Below, piece after piece: positions 9,129 to 16,270 of a stretch of DNA of 23,067 nucleotides. The number at the start of each line of letters is the position of its first letter. Position 1 is the first letter of the stretch. A model generated the notes under the pieces. That model was not told the DNA's origin. It searched no databases and worked only from the letters and a program-made list of their open reading frames with translations. The position numbers and the translations under genes were made by a program. Source of the DNA: DASXYG01 sp036502625 (lineage in GTDB: Bacteria > Actinomycetota > Actinomycetes > Streptosporangiales > Streptosporangiaceae); NCBI GenBank assembly GCA_036502625.1, contig DASXYG010000034.1, positions 1-23,067 of the forward strand, in the 5' to 3' direction.

Positions 9129-9154
9129 TTACGCGGATAATGTTATGCGCATAA
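9129..9154. promoter_or_regulatory. Probable MarR operator (two half-related palindromes)
   Basis: A perfect 12-bp palindrome TTATGCGCATAA (9143–9154) and a degenerate copy TTACGCGGATAA (9129–9140) lie 2 bp apart. Both have the AT-flanked, CG-centred form typical of MarR operators. The first copy lies between the -35 and -10 of the wrbA promoter; the second overlaps the start region. A MarR protein bound here would block transcription of wrbA and probably of its own gene. Confidence 0.72.
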
Positions 9155-9166
9155 TCAATTTGTCAA
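9137..9166 (-). promoter_or_regulatory. Promoter of the wrbA–MFS unit
   Basis: On the minus strand a perfect -35 TTGACA (9161–9166) and a -10-like CATTAT (9137–9142) are separated by 18 bp. The predicted start of transcription is about 30 nt upstream of the wrbA ATG. The spacer holds the palindrome described separately. Confidence 0.7.
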
Positions 9167-9175
9167 GGAGAGCCC

Positions 9176-9673
9176 GTGGACTTCGCGTACGCCGACGCCC
9201 TCAACCAGGCCATCCGCCTGCTGAGCCTGCGCCACCGGGCGCGGGCCGCGGCGCTGCTGGCCCCGCTCGGCCTGCACACCGGGCAGGAGGCGCTGCTGCT
9301 CGAACTCGCCCGGACCGGCCCGATGATCCAGGCCGAGCTCGCCGAGGCGCTCGGGTGCGAGCCGCCGAGCGTCACGCTCATGAGCCGCAAGCTCGAGGCC
9401 AGCGGCCACGTACGCCGCGCCCCGGCACCGTCGGACAAGCGCGCCAGCGTCGTCGAGCTCACCGACAGCGGCAGGGACCTGGCCGAGCAGGTCAAGCGGC
9501 TGTGGCGGCAACTGGCCGAGGAGACCGTGACCGGCCTGCCCGCCAAGACGGCGGCGGAACTCCCCGCCGTCCTCCAGACCCTGACCGCCAACGTCGACAC
9601 CCGGCGCCCCGACCGTCCGCACGCCCGCCGCAGCGACGACCCAGGCCGTACGGGCGGCCCGGGCGGGCGATAA
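9176..9673 (+). CDS. MarR-family winged-helix transcriptional regulator
   Basis: A 165-residue DNA-binding regulator. The GTG start at 9176 is chosen because AAGGAG (9165–9170) precedes it by 5 nt. The winged helix-turn-helix spans about residues 50–96: IQAELAEALGCEPPSVTLMSR holds the HTH, and the wing ends in APSDKRASVVELTDSGR, matching the MarR D-x-R-x(5)-LT pattern. The only cysteine in this domain, Cys61, sits just before the recognition helix. Some quinone-sensing MarR proteins respond through cysteine; whether this one does is unknown. The position divergent from the quinone reductase/exporter pair indicates that those genes are its targets. The C-terminus (RRPDRPHARRSDDPG) is basic and disordered. 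Confidence 0.92.
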   Translation: MDFAYADALNQAIRLLSLRHRARAAALLAPLGLHTGQEALLLELARTGPMIQAELAEALGCEPPSVTLMSRKLEASGHVRRAPAPSDKRASVVELTDSGRDLAEQVKRLWRQLAEETVTGLPAKTAAELPAVLQTLTANVDTRRPDRPHARRSDDPGRTGGPGGR

Positions 9674-9677
9674 CCCG

Positions 9678-9707
9678 TTGCGGAGGCCGCCGTGAGGCGG
9701 TTACGTT
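9678..9707 (+). promoter_or_regulatory. Candidate promoter for the leader ORF and GNAT gene
   Basis: TTGCGG (9678–9683), 18-bp spacer, TACGTT (9702–9707). It lies directly after the MarR stop codon, so the acetyltransferase probably has its own transcript with a leader of about 45 nt before the leader ORF. Confidence 0.45.
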
Positions 9708-9710
9708 CGG

Positions 9711-9735
9711 GCCGCCTCCGGCGCGGGCCGGCGGC
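9711..9735 (+). promoter_or_regulatory. Stem-loop in the 5' leader upstream of the leader ORF
   Basis: GCCGCC (9711–9716) can pair with GGCGGC (9730–9735). A competing longer-range pairing is possible between CGGAGGC (9681–9687) and GCCTCCG (9714–9720), so the region can form mutually exclusive structures. Confidence 0.35.
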
Positions 9736-9758
9736 GCCGACGAGGAGGTGTGGAGCAC

Positions 9759-9851
9759 ATGCGCACGAGTGCCCAGCAGGTGAACACGCGTATCGACATC
9801 TGCCACCTCTTCGCAATGGAGACGTCTTGCCGCTTCACCTCACCCCCCTGA
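9759..9851 (+). CDS. Candidate 30-aa regulatory leader peptide
   Basis: An ATG at 9759 follows a very strong ribosome site GAGGAGGTG (9742–9750). The 30-codon ORF ends in TGA at 9849–9851, 22 nt inside the acetyltransferase gene, which runs in another frame. The peptide contains RIDICHLFAMETSCR: two Cys codons and a final C-R that recall the R-x-D-L…C-R pattern of actinobacterial leader peptides upstream of sulfur-assimilation genes. That resemblance is from memory and is partial. The best Shine–Dalgarno sequence of the locus serves this short ORF and not the enzyme, which supports a role as a translated leader or coupling ORF. Alternatively it is a chance ORF and the ribosome site is used differently. 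Confidence 0.5.
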   Translation: MRTSAQQVNTRIDICHLFAMETSCRFTSPP

Positions 9852-10705
9852 CCGACCCCGGCGACCGGCCGAACAGCCGGCGGCTCGTATGGCTGGCGTC
9901 CGACGCCGGCACACCCGTCGGCGCGGCCTACCTCCGGCTGTTCACCGATGCCGGGCAGGCGCACCTGGCCGAGCTCGATGTCCGCGTCCACCCGGCGGAG
10001 CGCCGCGCGGGCGCCGGCTCCCGGCTCCTCGACGCCGCCGTGGCCGCCGCCCGCGACGACGCCAGGCGCAGCGTCACCGCCCAGGCGGACGCCCGGTCGC
10101 CCGGCGACCGGTTCCTCGCCGCCCGGGGGTTCCGCAGGGTCCTCACCCTGGGCTTCACCCGGCTGCCGCTGGCCGGCGTGGACACCGCCGCCCTCGCCGA
10201 GATCGTCGCCCGCCCGCATCCCGGCTACCGGCTCGCGTCGTGGGCGGGCACCGTGCCGGACGACCTCGCCCCCACGTTCGCCGCGGCCCGCCGCGCCATG
10301 GACGACATGCCCGTGGGCGACACCGACTACGGCGCCCCGACCTGGGACGTCGACCGCGTCCGGGCCGTCGCCGAAGCCGTAGCCGTCCGTGGCGACCACC
10401 TGCACACGGTCGCCGCCGTCGACACGTCCGACGGTTCGATCGCCGGGTTCACCGAGCTCGTCGTCCCCGCCGGCGGCACCGGCGACGGCCAGCACTACGG
10501 CACCGCCGTCCTGCCCGAGCACCGCGGCCACGGGCTCGGCCGCTGGATGAAGGCCGCGTCGATCACGCACGCCCGCGACCGCCACCCGTCACTCGGCGGC
10601 CTCGTGACCGACACCGCCGACGACAACACGCCCATGCGGCGCATCAACGCGGACCTCGGCTACCGGCCGACCCGCGAGGTGCACCAGTACCAGCTCGACC
10701 TGTAA
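9827..10705 (+). CDS. Tandem-domain GNAT acetyltransferase
   Basis: A 292-residue protein with two GNAT folds. Domain 1 (about 1–130) keeps the acetyl-CoA loop as RRAGAGSRLLDAAV (from residue 59) and GFRRV at its end. Domain 2 (about 145–292) has the loop H-RGHGLGR (232–239) and the terminal NADLGYRPTREVHQYQL. A TTG start at 9827 with GGAG (9818–9821) 5 nt upstream is preferred; longer in-frame starts back to 9692 would add an Arg-rich tail that looks non-coding. It is similar in plan to tandem GNATs common in actinomycetes. MshD (mycothiol synthase) has the same plan but its sequence, as I recall it, does not match. The substrate is unknown; translation may be coupled to the overlapping leader ORF. 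Confidence 0.85.
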   Translation: MPLHLTPLTDPGDRPNSRRLVWLASDAGTPVGAAYLRLFTDAGQAHLAELDVRVHPAERRAGAGSRLLDAAVAAARDDARRSVTAQADARSPGDRFLAARGFRRVLTLGFTRLPLAGVDTAALAEIVARPHPGYRLASWAGTVPDDLAPTFAAARRAMDDMPVGDTDYGAPTWDVDRVRAVAEAVAVRGDHLHTVAAVDTSDGSIAGFTELVVPAGGTGDGQHYGTAVLPEHRGHGLGRWMKAASITHARDRHPSLGGLVTDTADDNTPMRRINADLGYRPTREVHQYQLDL

Positions 10706-10711
10706 GGACGG

Positions 10712-10739
10712 GGCGGCGGGTCCGCGCGGGCCCGCCGCC
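10712..10739. terminator. Bidirectional terminator between GNAT and S9 peptidase genes
   Basis: Perfect 9-bp arms GGCGGCGGG (10712–10720) and CCCGCCGCC (10731–10739) with a 10-base loop. It lies in the 34-bp gap between convergent stop codons. Confidence 0.8.
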
Positions 10740-12836
10740 TCAGCCCAGGGCGCGGGTGAGGAAGTCGACCTGGAGGAGGAGCAGGTTCTCGGCCACGACC
10801 TCCTGCGGGGTCATGTGCGTCACGCCCGACAGCGGGAGCAGGGTGTGCGGCCGGCCCGCCGCCAGCAGCGCCGACGACAACCGCAGCGTGTGCGCGACCA
10901 GGACGTTGTCGTCGGCCAGGCCGTGGATCAGCAGCAGCGGGCGGGACAGCTTCGGGGCGTCCGGCAGGAGCGAGCAGCGGGCGTAGTTGTCCGGCTCCTC
11001 GTCCGGGTGGCCGAGGTAGCGCTCCGTGTAGTGCGTGTCGTACAGCTCCTGCTCCGTCACCGGGGCACCGGCCACGGCGGCGTGGAAGACGTCCGGGTGG
11101 CGCAGCACCGCGGCCGCCGCGAGATAGCCGCCGAACGACCAGCCCCTGATGCCCACCCGCGACGTGTCGAGCACGCCCGGGTGGCTCCGCGCGGCGCCCT
11201 CCAGCGCCGCGATCTGGTCTTCGAGCACCGGCGTCAGCAGGTCGCCGCGTACGGAGCGGTCCCACGCCGCGCCGCGCATCGGCGTGCCGCGGCCGTCCGC
11301 GATGACCACCGCGAACCCCTGGTCGGCGAGCCACTGGCCCTCCAGGTACGCCCGCCGCGCGGCGCGGACGCGCAGCGCGTGCGGCCCGCCGTACGGGTCC
11401 AGCAGCACCGGCAGCGGGCCGGACGCCGGGTCGTAGCCCGTCGGCAGCAGCAGCGCCGTACGGATCTCCCGCTCCCCGGCGCGCAGCAATTCCACCCTCG
11501 GCGTCAGCGGCGGCGTCACGGCGTGCGAGTCGATCCGCGCGACCTCGTCCTCCTCGCCGGGCGCGCCGCGCAGCACCCGCACCAGCACGCCGTCGTAGTC
11601 CAGCGACTGCGCGGCCACGACGGTGGTGCCGCCCGTACGGCGCCCCATGTACACGCCGGGCTCGTCGGTGAGCCGCCGCAGGCCGTCCGGCCCGTACGTC
11701 CACAGGTACAGCTCGGTGGGCTCGTCGGTGGCGGCGAACAGGATCGTGTCGCCGTCGACGTCGAGCACCGAGTCGACCTGCAGCCCCGGCGGCGTCACCG
11801 GCTCCGACCCCACGATCAGCCGCTTCGTGTCGTCGGCGTCGGCGGTCCACACGAGGTCGCCGCTCTCGGTGATGCCCGGCACCCCGGGCACGTTGTCCAG
11901 CCAGACCGGGTCGTGGTCGGAGCGCAGCACACCGGACGCGCCGGACTCCGGGTCGATTTCCAGGATCTGCGTGTTCCGCTGGTCGCGGCTCTGCACGACG
12001 GCGCGCGGCCCGTGCTCGTCCCAGTCGGCGGTGACGAGGTACTCGTAGCCGATGTTGTTCCACGGCACCTGCACGCGCTCGCCGTCCAGGCCCACGACCC
12101 ACAGCGTGACCTGGGCGTTGACGGTGCCGGCCGCGGGGTAGGCGACGACGTTCGGCGGCTTGCCGGGGTTGGCCGGGTCGGCGATGTAGCGGCGCGGCAC
12201 CGCCTCCTCGTCGACCCGCGCGACCAGCAGCGAGCGCCCGTCCGGCGCCCACCAGTAGCCGCGGTAGCGCTGCATCTCCTCGGCCGCGATGAACTCCGCC
12301 AGACCCCACGTGACCTCGGGGCCGTCCGGCTCGGCGACCACGCGGTCGGCGCCGCCGTCGAGGTCGAGGACGTGCAGCGCGCCCTCGCTGACGTACGCCA
12401 TCCGCGCGCCGGTGGGGTCGAGCCGCGGGTCGATGACCATGCCCACCGGGCCCGCGGTCTCCAGCAGCCGCGGCGCCGCGCCGCCCAGGAGGTCGGCCAG
12501 GTAGACGCGGCCGGACAACGGGAAGACGGCGCGCCGCACGTCGGCGTCGCAGGCGTACGCGACGATGCCGCCCGCGGTCTCGCGCAGCCGCTCCCGGCGC
12601 GCCCGCTCCTCCGGCGGAAGGTCCTCGTGCGTGTCACCGAGCGTGCGCGGGTCGGCGACGATGCGCTCCGTACCGGTGTCGAGGTCCAGCTCCCACAGGC
12701 ACGTCTGCGGGTCGTCGCCGGCGGGGGAGCGGAGGAACAGGACGCGCTCCCCGCCCGGCGCGATCCTGAAGGCGCGCGGCGCTCCGAGCGTGAAGCGGCG
12801 GGTACGTGCGAACTGGCGCGGGAAGCTCGTCGTCAT
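10740..12836 (-). CDS. S9 prolyl oligopeptidase, dipeptidyl-peptidase IV-like
   Basis: A 698-residue serine peptidase without a visible signal peptide, so probably cytoplasmic. An N-terminal beta-propeller is followed by a C-terminal alpha/beta-hydrolase domain. The nucleophile is Ser567 in GIRGWSFGGY, the acid Asp642 in IHGLADDNV and the base His674 in SGVTHMT. The double-Glu motif that binds the substrate's free N-terminus in DPP-IV is visible as FIAAEEMQRYRGYWW (Glu186–Glu187), which points to dipeptidyl-peptidase and not acylaminoacyl-peptidase activity. The ATG at 12836 is chosen because a -10-like CAGGAT lies 7 nt upstream. A start 34 codons earlier would overlap the divergent mshB gene and adds an Arg-rich, atypical tail. 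Confidence 0.92.
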   Translation of the reverse strand: MTTSFPRQFARTRRFTLGAPRAFRIAPGGERVLFLRSPAGDDPQTCLWELDLDTGTERIVADPRTLGDTHEDLPPEERARRERLRETAGGIVAYACDADVRRAVFPLSGRVYLADLLGGAAPRLLETAGPVGMVIDPRLDPTGARMAYVSEGALHVLDLDGGADRVVAEPDGPEVTWGLAEFIAAEEMQRYRGYWWAPDGRSLLVARVDEEAVPRRYIADPANPGKPPNVVAYPAAGTVNAQVTLWVVGLDGERVQVPWNNIGYEYLVTADWDEHGPRAVVQSRDQRNTQILEIDPESGASGVLRSDHDPVWLDNVPGVPGITESGDLVWTADADDTKRLIVGSEPVTPPGLQVDSVLDVDGDTILFAATDEPTELYLWTYGPDGLRRLTDEPGVYMGRRTGGTTVVAAQSLDYDGVLVRVLRGAPGEEDEVARIDSHAVTPPLTPRVELLRAGEREIRTALLLPTGYDPASGPLPVLLDPYGGPHALRVRAARRAYLEGQWLADQGFAVVIADGRGTPMRGAAWDRSVRGDLLTPVLEDQIAALEGAARSHPGVLDTSRVGIRGWSFGGYLAAAAVLRHPDVFHAAVAGAPVTEQELYDTHYTERYLGHPDEEPDNYARCSLLPDAPKLSRPLLLIHGLADDNVLVAHTLRLSSALLAAGRPHTLLPLSGVTHMTPQEVVAENLLLLQVDFLTRALG

Positions 12837-12849
12837 ACGACTGATCCTG
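12837..12849 (-). promoter_or_regulatory. Leaderless-type -10 element of the S9 peptidase gene
   Basis: CAGGAT (plus positions 12844–12849) lies 7 nt before the ATG on the minus strand, and no Shine–Dalgarno sequence is evident. Transcription would begin at the start codon. Confidence 0.45.
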
Positions 12850-12908
12850 CCAGGCCGGCGGGGGTAGGCGCGTACGGATGCGGCGGTGTCGGGGAGCGGT
12901 CGGCGGGC

Positions 12909-12921
12909 TACTGTTCCACCT
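12909..12921 (+). promoter_or_regulatory. Leaderless-type -10 element of mshB
   Basis: TACTGT (12909–12914) followed by 7 nt and then GTG (12922). There is no ribosome site, which supports a leaderless transcript and decides the start codon. Confidence 0.6.
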
Positions 12922-13782
12922 GTGGACCAGCGGATCATGTTCGTGCACGCGCACCCGGACGACGAGTCGATCGAGACCGGCGCGACGATGGCCCTCTACG
13001 CGGCTCGCGGCGCCGCGGTGACCCTCGTGACCTGCACGCTCGGCGAGGAGGGCGAGGTGATCCCGCCGGAGCTCGCCCACCTCGCCGCCGACCGCGACGA
13101 CACGCTCGGTGAGCACCGCATCGGCGAGCTGCGCGCCGCGTGCGCCGCGCTCGGCGTCGCCGACCACCGGTTCCTCGGCGGCGCGGGCCGCTGGCGCGAC
13201 TCCGGCATGATGGGCACGCCGTCCACCGAACGCCCCGAGTGCTTCTGGCGCGCCGACGCGGACGAGGCCGACACCGCGCTGGTCGCCATCATCAGGGAGG
13301 TGCGGCCGCAGGTGATCGTGTCGTACGACGAGCGCGGCTACTACGGCCACCCGGACCACATCCAGGCGTACCGCGTGACACGCCGGGCGTTCGGCAAGGC
13401 CGCCGACCCGGAGTTCGCGCCCGGCACCGGGCACCCGTGGCGGCCGCTGAAGCTGTACGCCACCGCCATGCCGCGTTCGGCGCTGGTCGAGGGCCTGGAA
13501 CTGCAGCGGTCGACCGCGAACCCGTTCACCGCGGTCGGTTCCGTGGACGACCTGCCGTACGGCGTGCCGGACGAGCAGGTCACCGCCCGCGTGGACGGCC
13601 GCGCCGAACGGGAGGCCAAGATCGCGGCGATGCGCGCGCACGCCACGCAGATCTCCGTCTCGCCGCCGTTCTACGCGCTGAGCAACGGCGTCGGGCAGGA
13701 GCTGTCCGCCGTCGAGCACTACACGCGGCTCGTGGGCGCGGCCGTGCCGGGCGTCGAGGACGACCTGTTCGCGGGCGTGTGA
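12922..13782 (+). CDS. mshB: MshB, GlcNAc-Ins deacetylase of mycothiol biosynthesis
   Basis: A 286-residue zinc deacetylase that removes acetate from GlcNAc-inositol to give GlcN-Ins, the second enzymatic step toward mycothiol, the main low-molecular-weight thiol of actinomycetes. The PIG-L motif AHPDDES provides His11, Asp14 (metal) and Asp13 (catalytic base). GHPDH gives His143 and His146, matching His144 and metal-ligand His147 of the mycobacterial enzyme. VTCTLGEEGEVIPP, FLGGAGRWRDSGM and ERGYYGHPDH are MshB-specific and separate it from the related Mca amidase. The GTG at 12922 is preferred: a TACTGT -10 lies 7 nt upstream and the metal motif then begins at residue 9, as in homologues. 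It diverges from the S9 peptidase gene across 85 bp. Confidence 0.95.
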   Translation: MDQRIMFVHAHPDDESIETGATMALYAARGAAVTLVTCTLGEEGEVIPPELAHLAADRDDTLGEHRIGELRAACAALGVADHRFLGGAGRWRDSGMMGTPSTERPECFWRADADEADTALVAIIREVRPQVIVSYDERGYYGHPDHIQAYRVTRRAFGKAADPEFAPGTGHPWRPLKLYATAMPRSALVEGLELQRSTANPFTAVGSVDDLPYGVPDEQVTARVDGRAEREAKIAAMRAHATQISVSPPFYALSNGVGQELSAVEHYTRLVGAAVPGVEDDLFAGV

Positions 13783-13804
13783 CCACCGGTGCCGCCGCTG
13801 GCAC

Positions 13805-13816
13805 TAACCTGCTCGT
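13805..13816 (+). promoter_or_regulatory. Leaderless-type -10 element of the small membrane protein gene
   Basis: TAACCT (13805–13810), 6 nt, then GTG (13817). No ribosome site is visible. It implies a transcript separate from mshB despite the 34-bp gap. Confidence 0.5.
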
Positions 13817-14269
13817 GTGAAACCCATCGGCGCCCGCCCCAGTCACGGATACGCGTTCGTCACCGGTGCGGCGTACGGCCTGCTGATCATCGTGGGCGCC
13901 CTGCTCGCCCTGGTCGGCACGTTCCAGCACGGCCGGCTCAACCTCGTGCTGTCCAGCGGCGGCGGCACGTTCAGCCGGCTGCCGGTCGGCGCGCTGATCA
14001 TCATCGTCGTGACCGGCGGTCTGTGCTGGCTCGCCGGGTGGGGCATGCGGTCGCGGCTGGCCGCCGTCGTGCTGGGCGTGACCTGGCTGGCCGTCAGCTA
14101 CCTGTTCTCCATGCCGCGCGCGGGCGGCGACGTCCTGATCGCCGGCGACCTCGCGGGAGGCGTCTACCTCTACGGCGGGCTGATCCTCGCGGGCATCGCC
14201 ATGGTCACCGCGCCGTCGGCGCACCGGGTGCCGCCCGCCGCGCCGATGCTCGGCGGCGCCGTCCGCTGA
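13817..14269 (+). CDS. Small conserved actinobacterial membrane protein (DUF6113-like)
   Basis: A 150-residue protein with about four hydrophobic helices: AYGLLIIVGALLALVGTF, GALIIIVVTGGLCWLAGW, AAVVLGVTWLAVSYLFS and YLYGGLILAGIAMVTA. It has a short basic N-terminus and a Pro/Ala tail. No catalytic motif is visible. Proteins of this kind next to mshB in actinomycetes are, as I recall, annotated DUF6113; the function is unknown. A link to mycothiol is suggested only by the neighbour. The GTG start is supported by the TAACCT element 6 nt upstream. Confidence 0.8.
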   Translation: MKPIGARPSHGYAFVTGAAYGLLIIVGALLALVGTFQHGRLNLVLSSGGGTFSRLPVGALIIIVVTGGLCWLAGWGMRSRLAAVVLGVTWLAVSYLFSMPRAGGDVLIAGDLAGGVYLYGGLILAGIAMVTAPSAHRVPPAAPMLGGAVR

Positions 14270-14270
14270 C

Positions 14271-14288
14271 GCCGCCGGTCCCGGCGGC
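14271..14288 (+). terminator. Hairpin after the small membrane protein gene
   Basis: GCCGCCGG (14271–14278) and CCGGCGGC (14281–14288) form a tight stem right after the stop codon at 14267–14269. It probably separates this transcript from the flavin reductase gene. Confidence 0.5.
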
Positions 14289-14310
14289 GGGCGGCGGGAA
14301 CGCCGGTGGC

Positions 14311-14323
14311 TAAGGTGAAGTAC
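14311..14323 (+). promoter_or_regulatory. Leaderless-type -10 element of the flavin reductase gene
   Basis: TAAGGT (14311–14316), 7 nt, then GTG (14324). This would place the promoter inside the longer reading frame and moves the likely start from 14306 to 14324. Confidence 0.5.
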
Positions 14324-14857
14324 GTGCCGCCCGAGTCTGATTCGCCCGATTCCGTGGCCGCCCGCCCGGTGGACACGGCGCTGTTCCGCGACGTCGTGGG
14401 CCGGTTCGCCACCGGCGTGCTGGTCGCCACCACGCGCTCCGGCGGCGTCGACCACGCGATGACGGTGAACGCGTTCACGTCGGTGTCGCTCGACCCGCTG
14501 CTCGTCCTGATCTGCGCCGAGCGGATCTCCCGCTTCCGCGACGCCGTGCTGGACGCCGGAACGTGGGCGGTCTCGGTGCTGAGCGCCGAGGCGCTCGAGC
14601 ACGCCGAGCGCTTCGCCGTACGCGGCCGGCCGATCAACGGCCGGCTCAGCGAGATTCCGCACCATCCGGGCCCGCACACCGCCCTCCCCATCCTCGACCA
14701 GGCGCTGGCCGCCGTGGAATGCGAGACGTACGCCGTGCACGACGGCGGCGACCACGACATCGTGGTCGGCCGTGTCCTCGGCGTCTCCACCCCGGACGGC
14801 GACGCCGCGCCGCTGATCTACCACGGCGGCCGCTACCGCCGCCTGCACGCGGACTGA
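14324..14857 (+). CDS. Flavin reductase (HpaC/ActVB-like FMN-binding split barrel)
   Basis: A 177-residue enzyme that reduces free flavin with NAD(P)H, usually to feed a two-component monooxygenase. Family motifs: FRDVVGRFATGVLVATT at the start of the barrel, AMTVNAFTSVSLDPLLVLIC (flavin-binding strand-turn), and near the C-terminus GGDHDIVVGRVLGV, the G-D-H-x-I-x-x-G-x-V signature. The start is set at GTG 14324 because of the TAAGGT element 7 nt upstream; GTG 14306 is in frame but has no ribosome site and would add six residues. No oxygenase partner gene is in the window. It is convergent with rocD, with only 7 bp between stop codons. Confidence 0.88.
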   Translation: MPPESDSPDSVAARPVDTALFRDVVGRFATGVLVATTRSGGVDHAMTVNAFTSVSLDPLLVLICAERISRFRDAVLDAGTWAVSVLSAEALEHAERFAVRGRPINGRLSEIPHHPGPHTALPILDQALAAVECETYAVHDGGDHDIVVGRVLGVSTPDGDAAPLIYHGGRYRRLHAD

Positions 14858-14864
14858 CCCGGGC

Positions 14865-16055
14865 TCAGGCCAGCGCGTCGGCCAGGCGGTCGAGGCCCCA
14901 GTCGAGGTCCTCATTGGAGATGACCAGGGGCGGGGCGAGGCGCACCGTCGTCTCGTGGGTCTCCTTGGCGAGGACGCCCTGCTCCATCAGGCGTTCAGTG
15001 ACGGCGCGCGCCTTGCCCTCGATCTCGACGCCGGCCCACAGGCCGCGGCTGCGTACGGAGCGGATCGGGCCGGACAGCGACTCCAGCCTGCGGTGCAGGT
15101 GGTCGCCGAGCTCCGCGGACCGCGCCTGGTACTCCCCGGTGCGCAGCATCGCGATCACCTCGCGGGCGACCGCGCAGGCCAGCGGGTTGCCGCCGAACGT
15201 GGAGCCGTGCTGGCCCGGCTTGAACACGCCGAGCACGTCGCGCCGCGCCACGACCGCCGACACCGGGACGATGCCGCCGCCGAGCGCCTTGCCCAGGAGG
15301 TACATGTCCGGCACGACGTTCTCGTGCTCGCAGGCGAACGTCGTGCCCGTACGGCCCAGGCCCGACTGGATCTCGTCGGCGATGAACAGGGCGTTGCGCT
15401 CCGTGCAGATGCGCCGCACGCCGGCGAGGAAGCCGTCCGGCGGGATGATCACGCCGGCCTCGCCCTGGATGGGCTCGACGAGGACGCCCACCGTGTCGTC
15501 GTCCACGGCGGCGGCGAGCGCGTCGAGGTCGCCGTACGGGATGGACTTGAAGCCGGGGGTGAACGGCCCGTACGAGCCGCGCGCCTCCTCGTCGGTGGAG
15601 AAGCTGACGATCGTGGTGGTGCGGCCGTGGAAGTTCTCGCCGAACGTGACGATGTTCGCCCGCCCGTCGGGGACGCCCTTGACCTCGTACCCCCACTTGC
15701 GGGCCGTCTTCAGCGCCGTCTCGACCGCCTCGGCGCCGCTGTTCATCGGCAGCACCATCTCCATCCCGGCGAGGTCCGCGAGCTCCTCGCAGAACGGGCC
15801 GAACTGGTCGTGGTCGAAGGCGCGGCTGGTCAGCGTCACGCGGTCGAGCTGGCGGCGCGCCGCCTCGACGAGCCGCGGATGCCGGTGGCCGAAGTTGAGC
15901 GCGGAGTACGCGGACAGCATGTCCAGGTAGCGGCGGCCCTCCACGTCCGTCACCCACGCGCCCTCGGCCTGCGCCACGACGACGGGCAGCGGGTGGTAGT
16001 TGTGCGCGCTGTAAGTCTCGCTGAGCTCGCGCAGCCGCGCGGTCTCCGTTCCCAT
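14865..16055 (-). CDS. rocD: Ornithine aminotransferase (class III PLP enzyme)
   Basis: A 396-residue cytoplasmic transaminase that moves the delta-amino group of ornithine to 2-oxoglutarate, giving glutamate semialdehyde. It links arginine/ornithine breakdown to proline and glutamate. The N-terminal YSAHNYHPLPVVV is characteristic of ornithine aminotransferases. SGAEAVETALKTARKW and FHGRTTTIVSFSTD follow, then EPIQGEAGVIIP and FIADEIQSGLGRTG, with the PLP Schiff-base Lys256 in LLGKALGGG and HGSTFGGNPLACAVA near the C-terminal third. Length and motif order are normal. The ATG has a GGGGGTG ribosome site. It diverges from an Lrp/AsnC regulator across 215 bp, which makes that protein the likely regulator. 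Confidence 0.95.
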   Translation of the reverse strand: MGTETARLRELSETYSAHNYHPLPVVVAQAEGAWVTDVEGRRYLDMLSAYSALNFGHRHPRLVEAARRQLDRVTLTSRAFDHDQFGPFCEELADLAGMEMVLPMNSGAEAVETALKTARKWGYEVKGVPDGRANIVTFGENFHGRTTTIVSFSTDEEARGSYGPFTPGFKSIPYGDLDALAAAVDDDTVGVLVEPIQGEAGVIIPPDGFLAGVRRICTERNALFIADEIQSGLGRTGTTFACEHENVVPDMYLLGKALGGGIVPVSAVVARRDVLGVFKPGQHGSTFGGNPLACAVAREVIAMLRTGEYQARSAELGDHLHRRLESLSGPIRSVRSRGLWAGVEIEGKARAVTERLMEQGVLAKETHETTVRLAPPLVISNEDLDWGLDRLADALA

Positions 16056-16169
16056 GGCACCCCCGGGGTGTGACGCGTGTGTCGACGCAGGTCAGGCGGC
16101 ATGCGGTGACCCGCAGTCAGCGTAGGTCGGCGACGGTGCGCGGGACAATTAACGACACGAGCGCGTATC

Positions 16170-16224
16170 CGCAAGATCGTTGCGTATCAGGCGGACGAAT
16201 GCGCGGTTCGTTGCGTACGTACGC
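16170..16224. promoter_or_regulatory. Candidate Lrp operator region between rocD and the Lrp gene
   Basis: The divergent intergenic region holds an inverted repeat CGCAA-GATCG-TTGCG (16170–16184) and a perfect palindrome GCGTACGTACGC (16213–16224) just upstream of a -10-like TACCCT (16231–16236) of the regulator gene. TTGCGTA recurs at 16180 and 16211. Multiple TTGCGTA-type boxes about 31 bp (three helical turns) apart suit an Lrp/AsnC protein that wraps DNA. The excess of CGTACG in this genome weakens the second element as evidence. Confidence 0.45.
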
Positions 16225-16270
16225 TGGGCGTACCCTTCTCAGGGCGGAACGGGCATCCAGGGCGGTGATC

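Noticed and set aside
9692..9826. Longer N-terminus for the GNAT protein from GTG 9692
   Set aside because: The added 45 residues are Arg/Gly/Cys-rich with no fold and would overlap the leader ORF. TTG 9827 has a properly spaced GGAG.
9827..10705. Tandem GNAT considered as mycothiol synthase MshD
   Set aside because: Two GNAT domains and a nearby mshB made it tempting, but the sequence around both acetyl-CoA loops and the C-terminus does not resemble MshD as I know it.
10815..13112. Open frame of 765 codons on the plus strand across the S9 peptidase and into mshB
   Set aside because: It runs antisense to an S9 peptidase with an intact catalytic triad, has no recognisable domain and an Arg/His/Val-rich composition typical of shadows.
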